DNA of 64,000 nucleotides from Sphingomonas sp. ID1715 (lineage in GTDB: Bacteria > Pseudomonadota > Alphaproteobacteria > Sphingomonadales > Sphingomonadaceae). The DNA is taken from positions 248,001-312,000 of the forward strand of contig NZ_JABEPR010000003.1 of NCBI RefSeq assembly GCF_013044515.1, in the 5' to 3' direction. Each line of letters opens with the position of its first letter. Positions within the stretch are counted from its first letter, which is position 1. The translations under genes and the position numbers were made by a program. Below the pieces are notes generated by a model. The model saw only the letters and a list, made by a program, of their open reading frames with translations, made no database searches and was not told the origin of the DNA. Of this stretch, positions 43,287 through 51,669 are shown in pieces.

Positions 43287-44446
43287 CACCCTTCTCCGTT
43301 CGTTTCGAGCGAAGTCGAGAAACGCGTGTCCACCTGCCCCGAGCTGGGCTTCTCGACTGCGCTCGAAGCAAACGGGTTTTGGGTGAGCCACTGGATGGCA
43401 AAGCCCAAGAACGCCTCGCGCACCTCCTCCTGCCCGACCCGTGCCAAAGCGTCGGCTACGAAAGCCCGCGTCAACAGCGCCTTCGCCTCGTCCGGCTGCA
43501 CGCCGCGGCTCTCGAGGTAGAAGAGCGCGTTCCGGTCCAGCTCGCCGACCGTGGCACCGTGCGCGCATTTCACATCGTCGGCGAAGATTTCCAGTTCGGG
43601 CTTCAGGTTCACCGTCGCGGCGCGCTTCAGCAGCAGGCCGCGCAGCGACTGCTCCGCATCTGTCTTCTGCGCCCCGCGCGCGACCTCGACCCGCGCGGAG
43701 AGGCTGGCCATGGCGGTGTCGTCGGCCACGGCGCGCCAGGTCTGGCGGCTCATGCCATGCTCCGCCTCGTGCCGCACCACCACCGCCGCTTCGTGCCGCT
43801 GCTCGCCACGCGTGAGCAGCGCGCCGCCCATCTCCGCGAACGCCGCCTCGCCGGTCAGGCGGAGATGTCCGTCGATCCGGCTGCCGGCGCCGCCTTCGGC
43901 AAGCACGGTCGTGACCAGGCTCGCGCCGCGCGCGACTTCGGCTTCGTCGCGCAACGACTGAAAGCCCGATTCTTGCGCCAGCCGCACGGCGCGCATCAGC
44001 CGCGCCGACGAGGCGAGGCGGATCGCCGTCAGCCGGTTCGCCCAGCCATCGCCGATAAAGGTTTCGACGATCGTCGCGACCGCATCTTCGCCAAGGTCGA
44101 TCAGTGCCGGTAGGTGATTGGCGCCGCCGGTCGCGACATGAACGATCTCAATCAGCCCCACCGCTGCGTCCCGGTCGAGCCGCAGCGTCCAGCCGGCGCC
44201 ATTTGCCAGCCGTGCGAGCGGGTGCTCCGAGCGCGCATCGACCTGGCCGATCTGCACCGGACCAACGTCGCTTCGACCCGCATCCAGCCGCCCGTCGACG
44301 AACACCAGCCGTGGGCCATCGCCGAGCGCTGCAGGCAGTTCACCAGCAGCGCCGCTCGATGGCCGCTCGATAAGCGCCGGCAAGGCGGAGAGATCGGCCC
44401 AGCGCCATGCTTCGTCACGGCTTGAGGGGAGGGCGAGGGCGCTCAC
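43286..44446 (-). CDS. sufD: SufD with repeat-encoded C-terminus
   Basis: A 386-residue member of the SufBCD scaffold. It has the parallel beta-helix (repeats such as L-F-Y-L-E-S-R-G-V) with G-A-T-V-G-E-L-D, then R-G-V-Q-P-D-E-A-K-A-L-L-T-R-A-F near the end. The last about 28 residues (F-A-S-S-A-V-E-K-P ... [10 protein letters not shown]) come from a family A palindrome, with the stop still overlapping the sufS start. The start is probably GTG at 44446 (V-S-A-L-A-L-P-S-S-R-D-E). Confidence 0.92.
   Translation of the reverse strand: MSALALPSSRDEAWRWADLSALPALIERPSSGAAGELPAALGDGPRLVFVDGRLDAGRSDVGPVQIGQVDARSEHPLARLANGAGWTLRLDRDAAVGLIEIVHVATGGANHLPALIDLGEDAVATIVETFIGDGWANRLTAIRLASSARLMRAVRLAQESGFQSLRDEAEVARGASLVTTVLAEGGAGSRIDGHLRLTGEAAFAEMGGALLTRGEQRHEAAVVVRHEAEHGMSRQTWRAVADDTAMASLSARVEVARGAQKTDAEQSLRGLLLKRAATVNLKPELEIFADDVKCAHGATVGELDRNALFYLESRGVQPDEAKALLTRAFVADALARVGQEEVREAFLGFAIQWLTQNPFASSAVEKPSSGQVDTRFSTSLETNGEG
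43296..43376. repeat. Family A palindromic element at the sufD 3' end
   Basis: Facing cores TTCGAGCGAAGTCGAGAA and TTCTCGACTGCGCTCGAA with a GC-rich spacer, about 81 bp. It lies within the last codons of sufD. Confidence 0.92.
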
Positions 44447-44449
44447 GCC

Positions 44450-44514
44450 TGTTCTGTGCTCCGGCGAAGGCCGGAGCCCTGTATCGCAACGCTCCGGCCT
44501 TCGCCGGAGCACAG
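44450..44514. repeat. Family B palindromic element between sufC and sufD
   Basis: Arms CTCCGGCGAAGGCCGGAG and CTCCGGCCTTCGCCGGAG flank a short spacer. It fills most of the gap between the sufC stop and the sufD start. Confidence 0.9.
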
Positions 44515-44531
44515 AAGATAAGGCTGGATCA

Positions 44532-45362
44532 TCACGCCGCCATCGCTCCGTAACCCTCGCGTTCCAGCTCCAGCGCGAGGTCCGGCCCGCCGCTGCGCAC
44601 GATGCGGCCGCCGGCCAGCACGTGCACGAAATCCGGCCGCACATAGTCGAGCAGGCGCTGGTAATGGGTGATCAGCAGCACCGCTTTGTCCGGCTTGCGC
44701 ATGATGCGGTTGATGCCTTCGCCGACCGCCTTCAGCGCGTCGATGTCGAGGCCGGAATCGGTCTCGTCGAGGATGGCGAGCGCTGGGTCGATGATGCCCA
44801 TCTGCACCATCTCGTTCCGCTTCTTCTCGCCGCCCGAAAAGCCGACATTCACCGGCCGCTTCAGCATCTCCATGTCGAGGCCGAGCGCATCGGCCTGCGC
44901 GCGGGCAAGGCGGAGGAAATCGCCCGCCGACAGCTCCGCCTCGCCCCGTGCGCGGCGCTGGGCATTGAGGGCGGTGCGCAGAAACTGCACGTTGGACACG
45001 CCAGGGATCTCGACGGGATATTGGAAGCCGAGGAACAGGCCGGCGGCCGCGCGCTCGTGGGGTTCGAGGGCGAGGAGGTCTAGTTTTTCTGTTCCCCGGC
45101 GAAAGCCGGGGTCCAGGGTGTCACCCTCGGAGCTGGCGACTCCTGGGCCCCGGCTTTCGCCGGGGAACGCCGGGGTGAAAGAGACCGAACCCTCCGTCAC
45201 CTCATAGCCTGGCCGCCCGCCGAGCACATAGGCGAGCGTCGACTTGCCCGCCCCGTTCGGCCCCATGATCGCATGCACCTCGCCCGCCCCGATCGAAAGA
45301 TCGAGCCCGCGCAGGATCGGCTTGTCGTCGACAGTGGCGTGGAGGTTACTGATTTGGAGCAT
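44532..45362 (-). CDS. sufC: SufC ATPase with in-frame repeat insertion
   Basis: A 276-residue ABC ATPase powering SufBD. Walker A is G-P-N-G-A-G-K-S (34-41), the signature is F-S-G-G-E-K-K-R, and Walker B with E-T-D-S-G-L-D-I-D follows. SufC is normally about 247-251 residues. The excess is a stretch at about residues 63-93 (P-G-E-S-R-G-P-G ... L-D-P-G-F-R-R-G) encoded by a family B palindrome, placed between S-V-S-F and D-L-L-A-L, where E. coli SufC has only a short hairpin. ATG at 45362 (M-L-Q-I-S-N-L). Confidence 0.94.
   Translation of the reverse strand: MLQISNLHATVDDKPILRGLDLSIGAGEVHAIMGPNGAGKSTLAYVLGGRPGYEVTEGSVSFTPAFPGESRGPGVASSEGDTLDPGFRRGTEKLDLLALEPHERAAAGLFLGFQYPVEIPGVSNVQFLRTALNAQRRARGEAELSAGDFLRLARAQADALGLDMEMLKRPVNVGFSGGEKKRNEMVQMGIIDPALAILDETDSGLDIDALKAVGEGINRIMRKPDKAVLLITHYQRLLDYVRPDFVHVLAGGRIVRSGGPDLALELEREGYGAMAA
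45091..45168. repeat. Family B palindromic element inside sufC
   Basis: Arms GTTCCCCGGCGAAAGCCGGG and its complement around a 35-base centre, about 78 bp. It is translated in frame within SufC. Confidence 0.92.
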
Positions 45363-45630
45363 TTGACGGTTCCGTGTCGCCCTGCGATTTCTCCGCCCCG
45401 GAGGATTTTTTGGCCTCACCGCCCGCCATGTAGATCACGAGCACTAGGACGTATTGGAGCGGGAATAGCCAAAAGGAATATCCGGATCCCCACCCCAATG
45501 CTCGACCAATGAGTACGAGCACCAAAGCTGCTACGGCGGGAGCGGCACCCTTCATGAGCCAGCCAGCGCCATAAAAAGGCAGAAGTGGCAAAACGATGAA
45601 AAAGACCAAAAATGTGAATAAAGTCGTCAC
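45346..45630 (-). CDS. Uncharacterised small membrane protein in SUF operon
   Basis: A 94-residue protein between sufB and sufC. Two to three hydrophobic segments ([34 protein letters not shown]) are followed by a polar, Lys/Ser/Glu-rich tail. The start is GTG in a GTGA overlap with sufB, and the 3' end overlaps the sufC start, so it is translationally locked into the operon. Its GC is lower (about 55%) than its neighbours. No family is recognised. It could be an acquired gene that found a stable slot, or a membrane tether for SUF components; neither is shown. Confidence 0.75.
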   Translation of the reverse strand: MTTLFTFLVFFIVLPLLPFYGAGWLMKGAAPAVAALVLVLIGRALGWGSGYSFWLFPLQYVLVLVIYMAGGEAKKSSGAEKSQGDTEPSNAPNQ

Positions 45631-47096
45631 CCCACGCTCCCCTCTAGGCTGATCCCCAGCAGCTTCTGCGCTTCGACTGCGAACTCCATCGGAAGTTGCT
45701 GCAGCACTTCCTTGGCGAAGCCGTTGACGATCAGCGCCACGGCGTCTTCCTGCCCCAGGCCGCGAGACATCGCGTAGAAGAGCTGGTCGTCGCTGATCTT
45801 GCTGGTGGTCGCCTCGTGCTCGATCTGGGCGCTGGGGTTCTTCACTTCGATATAGGGCACGGTGTGGGCGCCGCACTGGTCGCCGAGCAGCAGCGAGTCG
45901 CATTGGGTGAAGTTGCGCACGCCTTCCGCCGTAGGGCCGACGCGCACCAGGCCGCGATAGGTGTTGTCGGAGCGGCCCGCACTGATCCCCTTCGACACGA
46001 TCGTCGAGCGGCTGCCCTTGCCGAGGTGGATCATCTTGGTGCCGGTATCCGCCTGCTGGCGGTTGTTGGTGACCGCGACCGAATAGAATTCGCCGACCGA
46101 ATTCTCGCCCGCCAGCACGCAGCTCGGATATTTCCAGGTGATCGCACTGCCGGTCTCGACCTGCGTCCAGCTGACCTTCGAATTCTTGCCCTGGCACAGC
46201 GCGCGCTTGGTCACGAAATTATAGATACCGCCCTTGCCCTCGGCATCGCCCGGGTACCAATTCTGGACGGTCGAATATTTGATCTCGGCATCGTCGAGCG
46301 CGACCAGCTCCACCACGGCAGCGTGCAGCTGGTTCTCGTCGCGCATCGGGGCGGTGCAGCCTTCGAGGTACGAGACATACGAGCCCTTGTCGGCGACGAT
46401 CAGCGTGCGTTCGAACTGGCCGGTATTCTCGGCATTGATGCGGAAATAGGTGCTGAGCTCCATCGGGCAGCGCACCCCCTCCGGAATGTAGACGAAGGTG
46501 CCGTCGCTGAAGACCGCGCAGTTGAGCGTCGCGAAATAATTGTCGTGCATCGGCACGACCTTGCCGAGCCACTTGCGCACCAGCTCCGGATATTCACGGA
46601 TCGCTTCGGAGATGGAGCGGAAGATGACGCCTGCGGCCTCCAGCTCCTTGCGGAAGGTGGTCGCGACCGAGACGCTGTCGAACACCGCGTCGACCGCGAC
46701 CTTGCGCGCGCCCTCGACGCCGGCGAGCACCTTCTGCTCCTCGATCGGGATGCCGAGCTTTTCGTAGACGCGCAGGATCTCCGGATCGACCTCGTCCAGG
46801 CTCTTCAGCTCGGCCTTCTGCTTGGGCGCGGCGTAATAATAGGCGTCCTGATAATCGATCGGCGGCACGTTGAGCTTGGCCCAATCGGGCGGCGTCATCG
46901 TCTGCCACAGGCGAAAGGCCTTCAGCCGCCAGTCCAGCATCCATTCCGGCTCGTTCTTCTTGGCCGAGATGAAGCGGACGGTATCCTCGCTCAGCCCCTT
47001 GGGCGCGAAGTCCTGCTCGATGTCGGAGGTGAAGCCCCATTCATAGGTGGAGAGGCGGTCGGCAGCCTCTTGGGCTTCGGCGTTTCGCACGTTCAT
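45627..47096 (-). CDS. sufB: SufB iron-sulfur scaffold
   Basis: A 489-residue core scaffold of SufBC2D. It has [19 protein letters not shown], the [13 protein letters not shown] motif, and [14 protein letters not shown]. Length is typical. The ATG (M-N-V-R-N-A-E) overlaps the regulator stop (ATGA). Confidence 0.96.
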   Translation of the reverse strand: MNVRNAEAQEAADRLSTYEWGFTSDIEQDFAPKGLSEDTVRFISAKKNEPEWMLDWRLKAFRLWQTMTPPDWAKLNVPPIDYQDAYYYAAPKQKAELKSLDEVDPEILRVYEKLGIPIEEQKVLAGVEGARKVAVDAVFDSVSVATTFRKELEAAGVIFRSISEAIREYPELVRKWLGKVVPMHDNYFATLNCAVFSDGTFVYIPEGVRCPMELSTYFRINAENTGQFERTLIVADKGSYVSYLEGCTAPMRDENQLHAAVVELVALDDAEIKYSTVQNWYPGDAEGKGGIYNFVTKRALCQGKNSKVSWTQVETGSAITWKYPSCVLAGENSVGEFYSVAVTNNRQQADTGTKMIHLGKGSRSTIVSKGISAGRSDNTYRGLVRVGPTAEGVRNFTQCDSLLLGDQCGAHTVPYIEVKNPSAQIEHEATTSKISDDQLFYAMSRGLGQEDAVALIVNGFAKEVLQQLPMEFAVEAQKLLGISLEGSVG

Positions 47097-47584
47097 ACCC
47101 GTATTCCGTTCGTTTCGAGCGAAGTCGAGAAACGCGCCTCCACCCGCTCTGAGACCGGCTTCTCGACTTCGCTCAAAGCGAACGGAGAGGAGAGTTCGGC
47201 GAGAGACACCTGAGCTAAGGCTCTCCGGATCGCATTGTTCATCGGCCCCCAATGCGGGCGGACCTGGCACGCGCCTTCAAGCGCGCAGTCGTGCCGGGCT
47301 TCATCGACGCATGACGTCATGGCGATCGGCCCCTCGACCGCCTCCACGACATCGGCAAGGCTGATCTCACCCGCCGGGCGGGTCAGCACGAAGCCGCCGC
47401 CGCCGCCTCGGGCCGAGCGGAACAGCCCCGCCGCTGCCAGCTTGCCCAGCAGCTTCTGCGTCGTCGGCAGGGGCACGCCCGTCTTCGCCGACAGCAAGGT
47501 CGCCGACACGCACGCACCGTCACCTGCCCGCGCGGCGGCGGACATGATCACGACGGCATAGTCGGCAAGGTTGGACAGGCGCAT
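47093..47584 (-). CDS. SUF operon Rrf2-family regulator with repeat-encoded C-terminus
   Basis: A 163-residue Rrf2 regulator. The winged helix begins [11 protein letters not shown]. Cluster-ligand cysteines are in [15 protein letters not shown]. The best family match from memory is the SUF system Fe-S assembly regulator. The last about 30 residues (F-A-L-S-E-V-E-K-P ... [10 protein letters not shown]) come from a family A palindrome and end in ATGA coupling to sufB. It is probably autoregulated through the palindrome upstream of its start. Confidence 0.9.
   Translation of the reverse strand: MRLSNLADYAVVIMSAAARAGDGACVSATLLSAKTGVPLPTTQKLLGKLAAAGLFRSARGGGGGFVLTRPAGEISLADVVEAVEGPIAMTSCVDEARHDCALEGACQVRPHWGPMNNAIRRALAQVSLAELSSPFALSEVEKPVSERVEARFSTSLETNGIRV
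47106..47186. repeat. Family A palindromic element at the regulator 3' end
   Basis: Facing cores TTCGAGCGAAGTCGAGAA and TTCTCGACTTCGCTCAAA with an intervening spacer, about 81 bp. It is inside the last codons of the SUF regulator gene. Confidence 0.92.
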
Positions 47585-47594
47585 CTTCAGCTTA

Positions 47595-47619
47595 CAATCG
47601 GACTGATCTTGTCCGATTG
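47595..47619. promoter_or_regulatory. Operator palindrome of the SUF regulator
   Basis: CAATCGGAC-TGATCTT-GTCCGATTG: perfect 9-bp arms with a 7-base centre, ending 10 bases before the regulator start codon. The dyad length fits an Rrf2 dimer, and binding would block expression of the whole SUF operon. Confidence 0.7.
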
Positions 47620-47646
47620 CAAGGGGGCTGGGGAAGGTCAATCCTT

Positions 47647-47702
47647 GTTCCCCTGCGAAAGCAGGGGTCCACCCCTGGGCTCCTGCTTTCGCAGGAGAAC
47701 AG
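47647..47702. repeat. Family B palindromic element between the SUF regulator and hbd
   Basis: Arms TTCCCCTGCGAAAGCAGGGG and TCCTGCTTTCGCAGGAGAA around a short spacer. It lies just beyond the upstream region of the SUF regulator. Confidence 0.9.
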
Positions 47703-47709
47703 CTCTCTC

Positions 47710-48579
47710 TTACCGCGTCGGCACCGGCTCCGGGCCGGAATAGTCGTAGAAGCCCCGACCTGTCTTCCGGCCCAGCCAGCCGGCCTCGACATATTTGAGC
47801 AGCAGTGGCGCGGGCCGGTATTTGGGGTCGCCGGTATCCTCCTGGAACACGCGCAGGATTTCCAGCAGCGTGTCGAGGCCTATCAGGTCGGCCAGGGTAA
47901 GCGGGCCCATCGGATGGCCCAGGCCCAGCTTCACGCCCTGATCGATATCCACCACCGAACCGGTGCCGTCGCCCAGCACGAAGAACGCCTCGTTGAGCAG
48001 CGGCAGCAGGATGCGGTTGACGACGAAGCCCGGCCGATCCTGCGCGACGACGACGGTCTTGCCGATGCGCTCCGCAAAGGCGCGCGCGGTGGCGATGGTC
48101 GGCTCGGCGGTGGCCAGGCCCGGGATCAGCTCCACGAGGGCCATCAGCGGCACGGGGTTGAAGAAGTGGATGCCGATGAAGCGCGCCGGATCGGGGGCGG
48201 CCTGGCCGAGCCGGGTGATCGAAATGGATGAGGTGTTGGTGGCCAGCACCGCGTCGGACCTGAGCACTTCGCCGGCCTTGGCGAAGATGGCGCGCTTCAC
48301 CTCTTCCCGCTCCGTCGCCGCCTCGACGATCAGGCCGGCTTCGGACATCGGCGCATAGTCGGCGACAGGTTCGATCAGGGCGATGGCCGCGTCGCGCGCT
48401 TCAGGCGTCAGCTTCTCCTTCGCAACCAGCCGGTCGAGCTGTTTGGCGATGCCGGCCTTGCCCTTCTCGGCCACCTCGCGGGAGATGTCGGCGAGGAATA
48501 CCTTGTATCCCGCCTGAGCGGAGACCTGCGCGATGCCCGCGCCCATCTGCCCCGCGCCAATTACTCCCACTGCGTTCAT
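47710..48579 (-). CDS. hbd: 3-hydroxyacyl-CoA (3-hydroxybutyryl-CoA) dehydrogenase
   Basis: A 289-residue NAD-dependent dehydrogenase. The NAD-binding G-A-G-Q-M-G-A-G-I is at the start. N-T-S-S-I-S-I and G-I-H-F-F-N-P-V supply active-site residues, and the C-terminal helix region has [12 protein letters not shown]. It would act in beta-oxidation or polyhydroxybutyrate metabolism. Confidence 0.9.
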   Translation of the reverse strand: MNAVGVIGAGQMGAGIAQVSAQAGYKVFLADISREVAEKGKAGIAKQLDRLVAKEKLTPEARDAAIALIEPVADYAPMSEAGLIVEAATEREEVKRAIFAKAGEVLRSDAVLATNTSSISITRLGQAAPDPARFIGIHFFNPVPLMALVELIPGLATAEPTIATARAFAERIGKTVVVAQDRPGFVVNRILLPLLNEAFFVLGDGTGSVVDIDQGVKLGLGHPMGPLTLADLIGLDTLLEILRVFQEDTGDPKYRPAPLLLKYVEAGWLGRKTGRGFYDYSGPEPVPTR

Positions 48580-48588
48580 TCTCTATCT

Positions 48589-48690
48589 CCGTCATCCTGA
48601 ACTTGTTTCAGGACAAGCTTTCCGACCCGCGGCGCTTGTCACGAGCCTTGTCCCGAAACAATCCTGAAACCCGTTCTGGACGGGATGACG
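48589..48690. repeat. Family D palindromic element
   Basis: GTCATCCTGAACTTGTTTCA at one end and a complementary CTGAAAC...CGGGATGAC arm at the other, with inner GACAAG/CTTGTC hairpins. Intergenic between hbd and egtD. Confidence 0.85.
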
Positions 48691-48697
48691 ACTGTGA

Positions 48698-49660
48698 TCA
48701 GGGCGCGGTCCCCGGCGGCTGGGCTTCGGCGAGGATCAGGGCGAATTGGTCGTCCGCATCCGTCCATTCCGCGATCGGCGTCCAGGCGCCGGCACGGAGC
48801 AGCAGGCGGGCATCGCGGGGGCCATATTTGTGGCTGTTCTCGGTGTGGATCGTCTCGCCGGCTGCCATCGAGAAGGGCTCGCCCTCGATGGTGAAGGACA
48901 CGTCCCGGGTCGCCTCCAGATGCATCTCGATCCGCGCATAATTGTCGTTCCAGATGGCGCGGTGGCGAAAGGCGCCGACGGGAATGTCCCCGGCCAGCTC
49001 CCGGTTGATGCGGTGCAGCAGGTTGAGATTGAACGCGGCGGTCACACCCTCCGCATCGTCATAGGCGCGGGTGAGCACGTCCACATCCTTCACCCGGTCC
49101 ATGCCGATCAGCAGCATCGATCCGAGCCCCAGCGTCTCGACCATCGCGCGGAGGAGGTTGACCGCCGTGCGCGCAACCATGTTGCCGATCGTCGAGCCGG
49201 GGAAGAAGCCGAGCTTGGGCAGCGCCGCGATTTCCGGCGGGGGCACGATCGGGTGCATGAAATCCGCCTCGACCGGTAGGATCGACAGCTTCGGGAAATC
49301 GGAGGCGAGCGCGGCGGCCGATTCCCGCAGGAAGTCGCCGGAGATGTCGATCGGCACATAGGCGGCGGGCTGCACCGCCTCCAGCACGTGCGGCGTCTTG
49401 GTCGATGAGCCCGAGCCGAACTCGACCACGGCGCGGCCCGGACCCACGATCCTGGCGACGTCGGCGGCGTGGCGGGCGAGTAGCGCGGTCTCGACGCGCG
49501 TGGGATAATATTCGGGCAGCGCGGTGATCCGCTCGAACAGCTCGGAGCCGGTGCGGTCGTAGAACCAGCGGGCCGGGATCGCGCGCGGGCGCAGGCGAAA
49601 GCCGGCGAGGACATCGTCGCGGAAGGCGGGATCGACCCGCTGCGGCGCTTCCGCGTTCAC
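48698..49660 (-). CDS. egtD: L-histidine N(alpha)-methyltransferase EgtD
   Basis: A 320-residue SAM-dependent enzyme that trimethylates histidine to hercynine in ergothioneine synthesis. W-F-Y-D-R-T-G-S-E-L-F near the start, V-V-E-F-G-S-G-S-S-T-K-T (SAM loop) and F-F-P-G-S-T-I-G-N are diagnostic. The start is GTG in a GTGA overlap with egtB. Confidence 0.93.
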   Translation of the reverse strand: MNAEAPQRVDPAFRDDVLAGFRLRPRAIPARWFYDRTGSELFERITALPEYYPTRVETALLARHAADVARIVGPGRAVVEFGSGSSTKTPHVLEAVQPAAYVPIDISGDFLRESAAALASDFPKLSILPVEADFMHPIVPPPEIAALPKLGFFPGSTIGNMVARTAVNLLRAMVETLGLGSMLLIGMDRVKDVDVLTRAYDDAEGVTAAFNLNLLHRINRELAGDIPVGAFRHRAIWNDNYARIEMHLEATRDVSFTIEGEPFSMAAGETIHTENSHKYGPRDARLLLRAGAWTPIAEWTDADDQFALILAEAQPPGTAP

Positions 49661-50931
49661 AGGTCCCTCGCCAGTCTCAGGCCGGTGAACTGCCAGCGCT
49701 GATGGGGGTAGAAGAAATTGCGGTAGGATGCGCGGACATGACCACGCGGCGTGGCGCAGCTGCCGCCCTTCAGCACGAACTGCCCGCTCATGAACTTGCC
49801 ATTATATTCGCCGACGGCACCCGCCGCAGGCCTGAAGCCGGGATAGGGTCGATAGGCGCTGCCGGTCCATTCCCAGACTGAACCGAACATGCCGTGATCA
49901 GACGGGCGAACCGCACCGGCAGTATCGAGGAACTGGCCCTGATTCGCATCGAGGCCTGCCGCCGCATGCTCCCACTCCGCTTCGGTCGGCAGCCGCGCGC
50001 CGGCCCAGCTCGCATAGGCGTCCGCCTCGAAGAAGCTCAGGTGCGTGACGGGTGCGTCCGGATCGAGCGGCTGCATTCCGTCCAGGCCGAAGCCTTTGCC
50101 TTCTCCAATCCAATAGAGCGGCGCTTCAATCCCGTCGCGCTGCACCCAGGCCCAGCCGTCGGACAGCCACCAGCGCGGATCGCGATAGCCGCCGTCGGCG
50201 ATGAAGGCCGACCAATCCGCGTTGCTGACCAGCCTCGTCGCGAGTGCGTACGGTTGCAGCAGCACGGAATGGCGCGGTCCCTCGCAGTCGAATGAGAAGC
50301 GGGGGGCGGCGTGACCCACCTCGACAACGCCGCCTTCGAACTCGCCCCACTGTGCACCGTTCGTATCGAGCGCAGTCGAGATACGCTTCTCGACTGCGCT
50401 CGAAGCGAACGGAGTTGGGGTGAGCCTGAGCGTCGAGCGTGTCCAGACAGCCGGTTTGAGCGGGTTCTGGGCGAACAGGTGCAGGACGTCGGTGAGGAGC
50501 AATTCCTGGTGCTGCTGCTCGTGATGACAGCCAAGCTCCACCAGCGCGCGCGCGGCGTCCCCGAGGTACGGCCACGCTTCGCCAACCGCCGCATCGACAT
50601 GCGCCCGATAGGCGCGCACCTCGTCCAGCGACGGCCGCGTCAGCATGCCCCGCCGCGGACGGGCGTGGCGGGGGCCCTCCGCCTCGTAATAGCTGTTGAA
50701 GAGGTAGGCGTAGCGATCGTCGAACACGCGATAATCAGGCACATCGCGCAACACGAAGGTTTCGAAGAACCAGGTCGTGTGCGCGAGATGCCATTTTGCC
50801 GGCGAAGCGTCGTCCATCGACTGCACGGTGGCATCGGCGTCGGAGAGGGGCTCGGCGAGGTCGAGTGTGAGCGCGCGGACCCGCTCGAAAAGCTCCGGCG
50901 TGTCGCGTTGGAGGTGCGCGGTGGACGTCAC
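49657..50931 (-). CDS. egtB: EgtB ergothioneine sulfoxide synthase with in-frame repeat
   Basis: A 424-residue iron enzyme with an N-terminal DinB domain (H-H-E-Q-Q-H-Q-E metal motif; W-H-L-A-H-T-T-W-F-F) and a C-terminal FGE-sulfatase domain (G-G-S-C-A-T-P-R-G-H-V-R). A family A repeat encodes about residues 173-192 (F-A-S-S-A-V-E-K-R...T-N-G), at the junction of the two domains. GTG at 50931 is preferred; a TTG at 50973 overlapping the upstream stop is an alternative. Confidence 0.93.
   Translation of the reverse strand: MTSTAHLQRDTPELFERVRALTLDLAEPLSDADATVQSMDDASPAKWHLAHTTWFFETFVLRDVPDYRVFDDRYAYLFNSYYEAEGPRHARPRRGMLTRPSLDEVRAYRAHVDAAVGEAWPYLGDAARALVELGCHHEQQHQELLLTDVLHLFAQNPLKPAVWTRSTLRLTPTPFASSAVEKRISTALDTNGAQWGEFEGGVVEVGHAAPRFSFDCEGPRHSVLLQPYALATRLVSNADWSAFIADGGYRDPRWWLSDGWAWVQRDGIEAPLYWIGEGKGFGLDGMQPLDPDAPVTHLSFFEADAYASWAGARLPTEAEWEHAAAGLDANQGQFLDTAGAVRPSDHGMFGSVWEWTGSAYRPYPGFRPAAGAVGEYNGKFMSGQFVLKGGSCATPRGHVRASYRNFFYPHQRWQFTGLRLARDL
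50357..50413. repeat. Family A palindromic element inside egtB
   Basis: TTCGTATCGAGCGCAGTCGA and TCTCGACTGCGCTCGAAGCG arms, about 57 bp, read in frame between the two EgtB domains. Confidence 0.92.
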
Positions 50932-50973
50932 AGCCTTAACATAGGACAGCCAGGCGTCCTTGTCGTGACACAA

Positions 50974-51543
50974 TCAGCGGCTGGCGCCCGGCACCCACAG
51001 TACGTCGCCCCCGGAGCGGCTGGCGACCAGCCGCGCGGCGACGAAGAGATGGTCGGACAGGCGATTCAGATAGGCGAGCGCCTGCGGGTTGAGCGGCATG
51101 CCACCGGCGGCTGCAACCGCACTGCGCTCCGCCCGCCGCACCACCGCGCGGGCGAGATGCAGCGCCGACACCGCGGCCGTCCCCGCGGGCAGGATGAACG
51201 ACCGGAGCGGCTCCAGCCCCTCGTTCATCGCGTCGATCTCCCGCTCCAGTCGCTCGACCTGAGCGGGCACGATGCGGAGCGTCATCTCGTCGGGATCGAA
51301 CTCCTCCCCGGGCGTGGCGAAATCGGCGCCGAGATCGAACAGGTCGTTCTGGATACGGGAGAGGTCCGGCACGATGGGGTCGGACCCGAGCGCGGCAATG
51401 GCGACGCCGATGGCGGAGTTCGCCTCGTCGACATCGCCGATCAGCGCCATGCGGGCGCTGGACTTCGCTACCCGCGAACCGTCGACCAGGCCGGTCGTGC
51501 CGTCATCGCCGGTGCGGGTGTAGATCTTGTTGAGCTTGACCAT
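50974..51543 (-). CDS. Cob(I)alamin adenosyltransferase (PduO type)
   Basis: A 189-residue PduO-type ATP:cob(I)alamin adenosyltransferase. Y-T-R-T-G-D-D-G-T-T near the start binds ATP; I-G-D-V-D-E-A-N-S and R-R-A-E-R-S are also diagnostic. It makes adenosylcobalamin. Confidence 0.92.
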   Translation of the reverse strand: MVKLNKIYTRTGDDGTTGLVDGSRVAKSSARMALIGDVDEANSAIGVAIAALGSDPIVPDLSRIQNDLFDLGADFATPGEEFDPDEMTLRIVPAQVERLEREIDAMNEGLEPLRSFILPAGTAAVSALHLARAVVRRAERSAVAAAGGMPLNPQALAYLNRLSDHLFVAARLVASRSGGDVLWVPGASR

Positions 51544-51552
51544 GCCTTATCG

Positions 51553-51668
51553 ATATCCTTCGAGACAGGCCTTCGCCAAGCTCAGTCCCTCCTCAGGACG
51601 AGCGAAAGAGCAAATCCGCTGATCCTGAGGAGCTGTTGAGCCTGGCGAAACAGCGTCTCGAAGGAGGG
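51553..51668. repeat. Family E inverted-repeat element
   Basis: Long imperfect inverted repeat: TCCTTCGAGACAGGCCTTCG at the left; the right arm ends ...GTCTCGAAGGA. It fills the gap between the twin-TM protein and the adenosyltransferase. Confidence 0.85.
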
Positions 51669-51669
51669 A

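Noticed and set aside
45696-47213. Open frame antisense to sufB
   Set aside because: SufB motifs on the other strand are unambiguous; the antisense composition is typical shadow sequence.
47585-47641. Upstream start for the SUF regulator
   Set aside because: It would run through the operator palindrome, and the Rrf2 fold starts at M-R-L-S-N-L.
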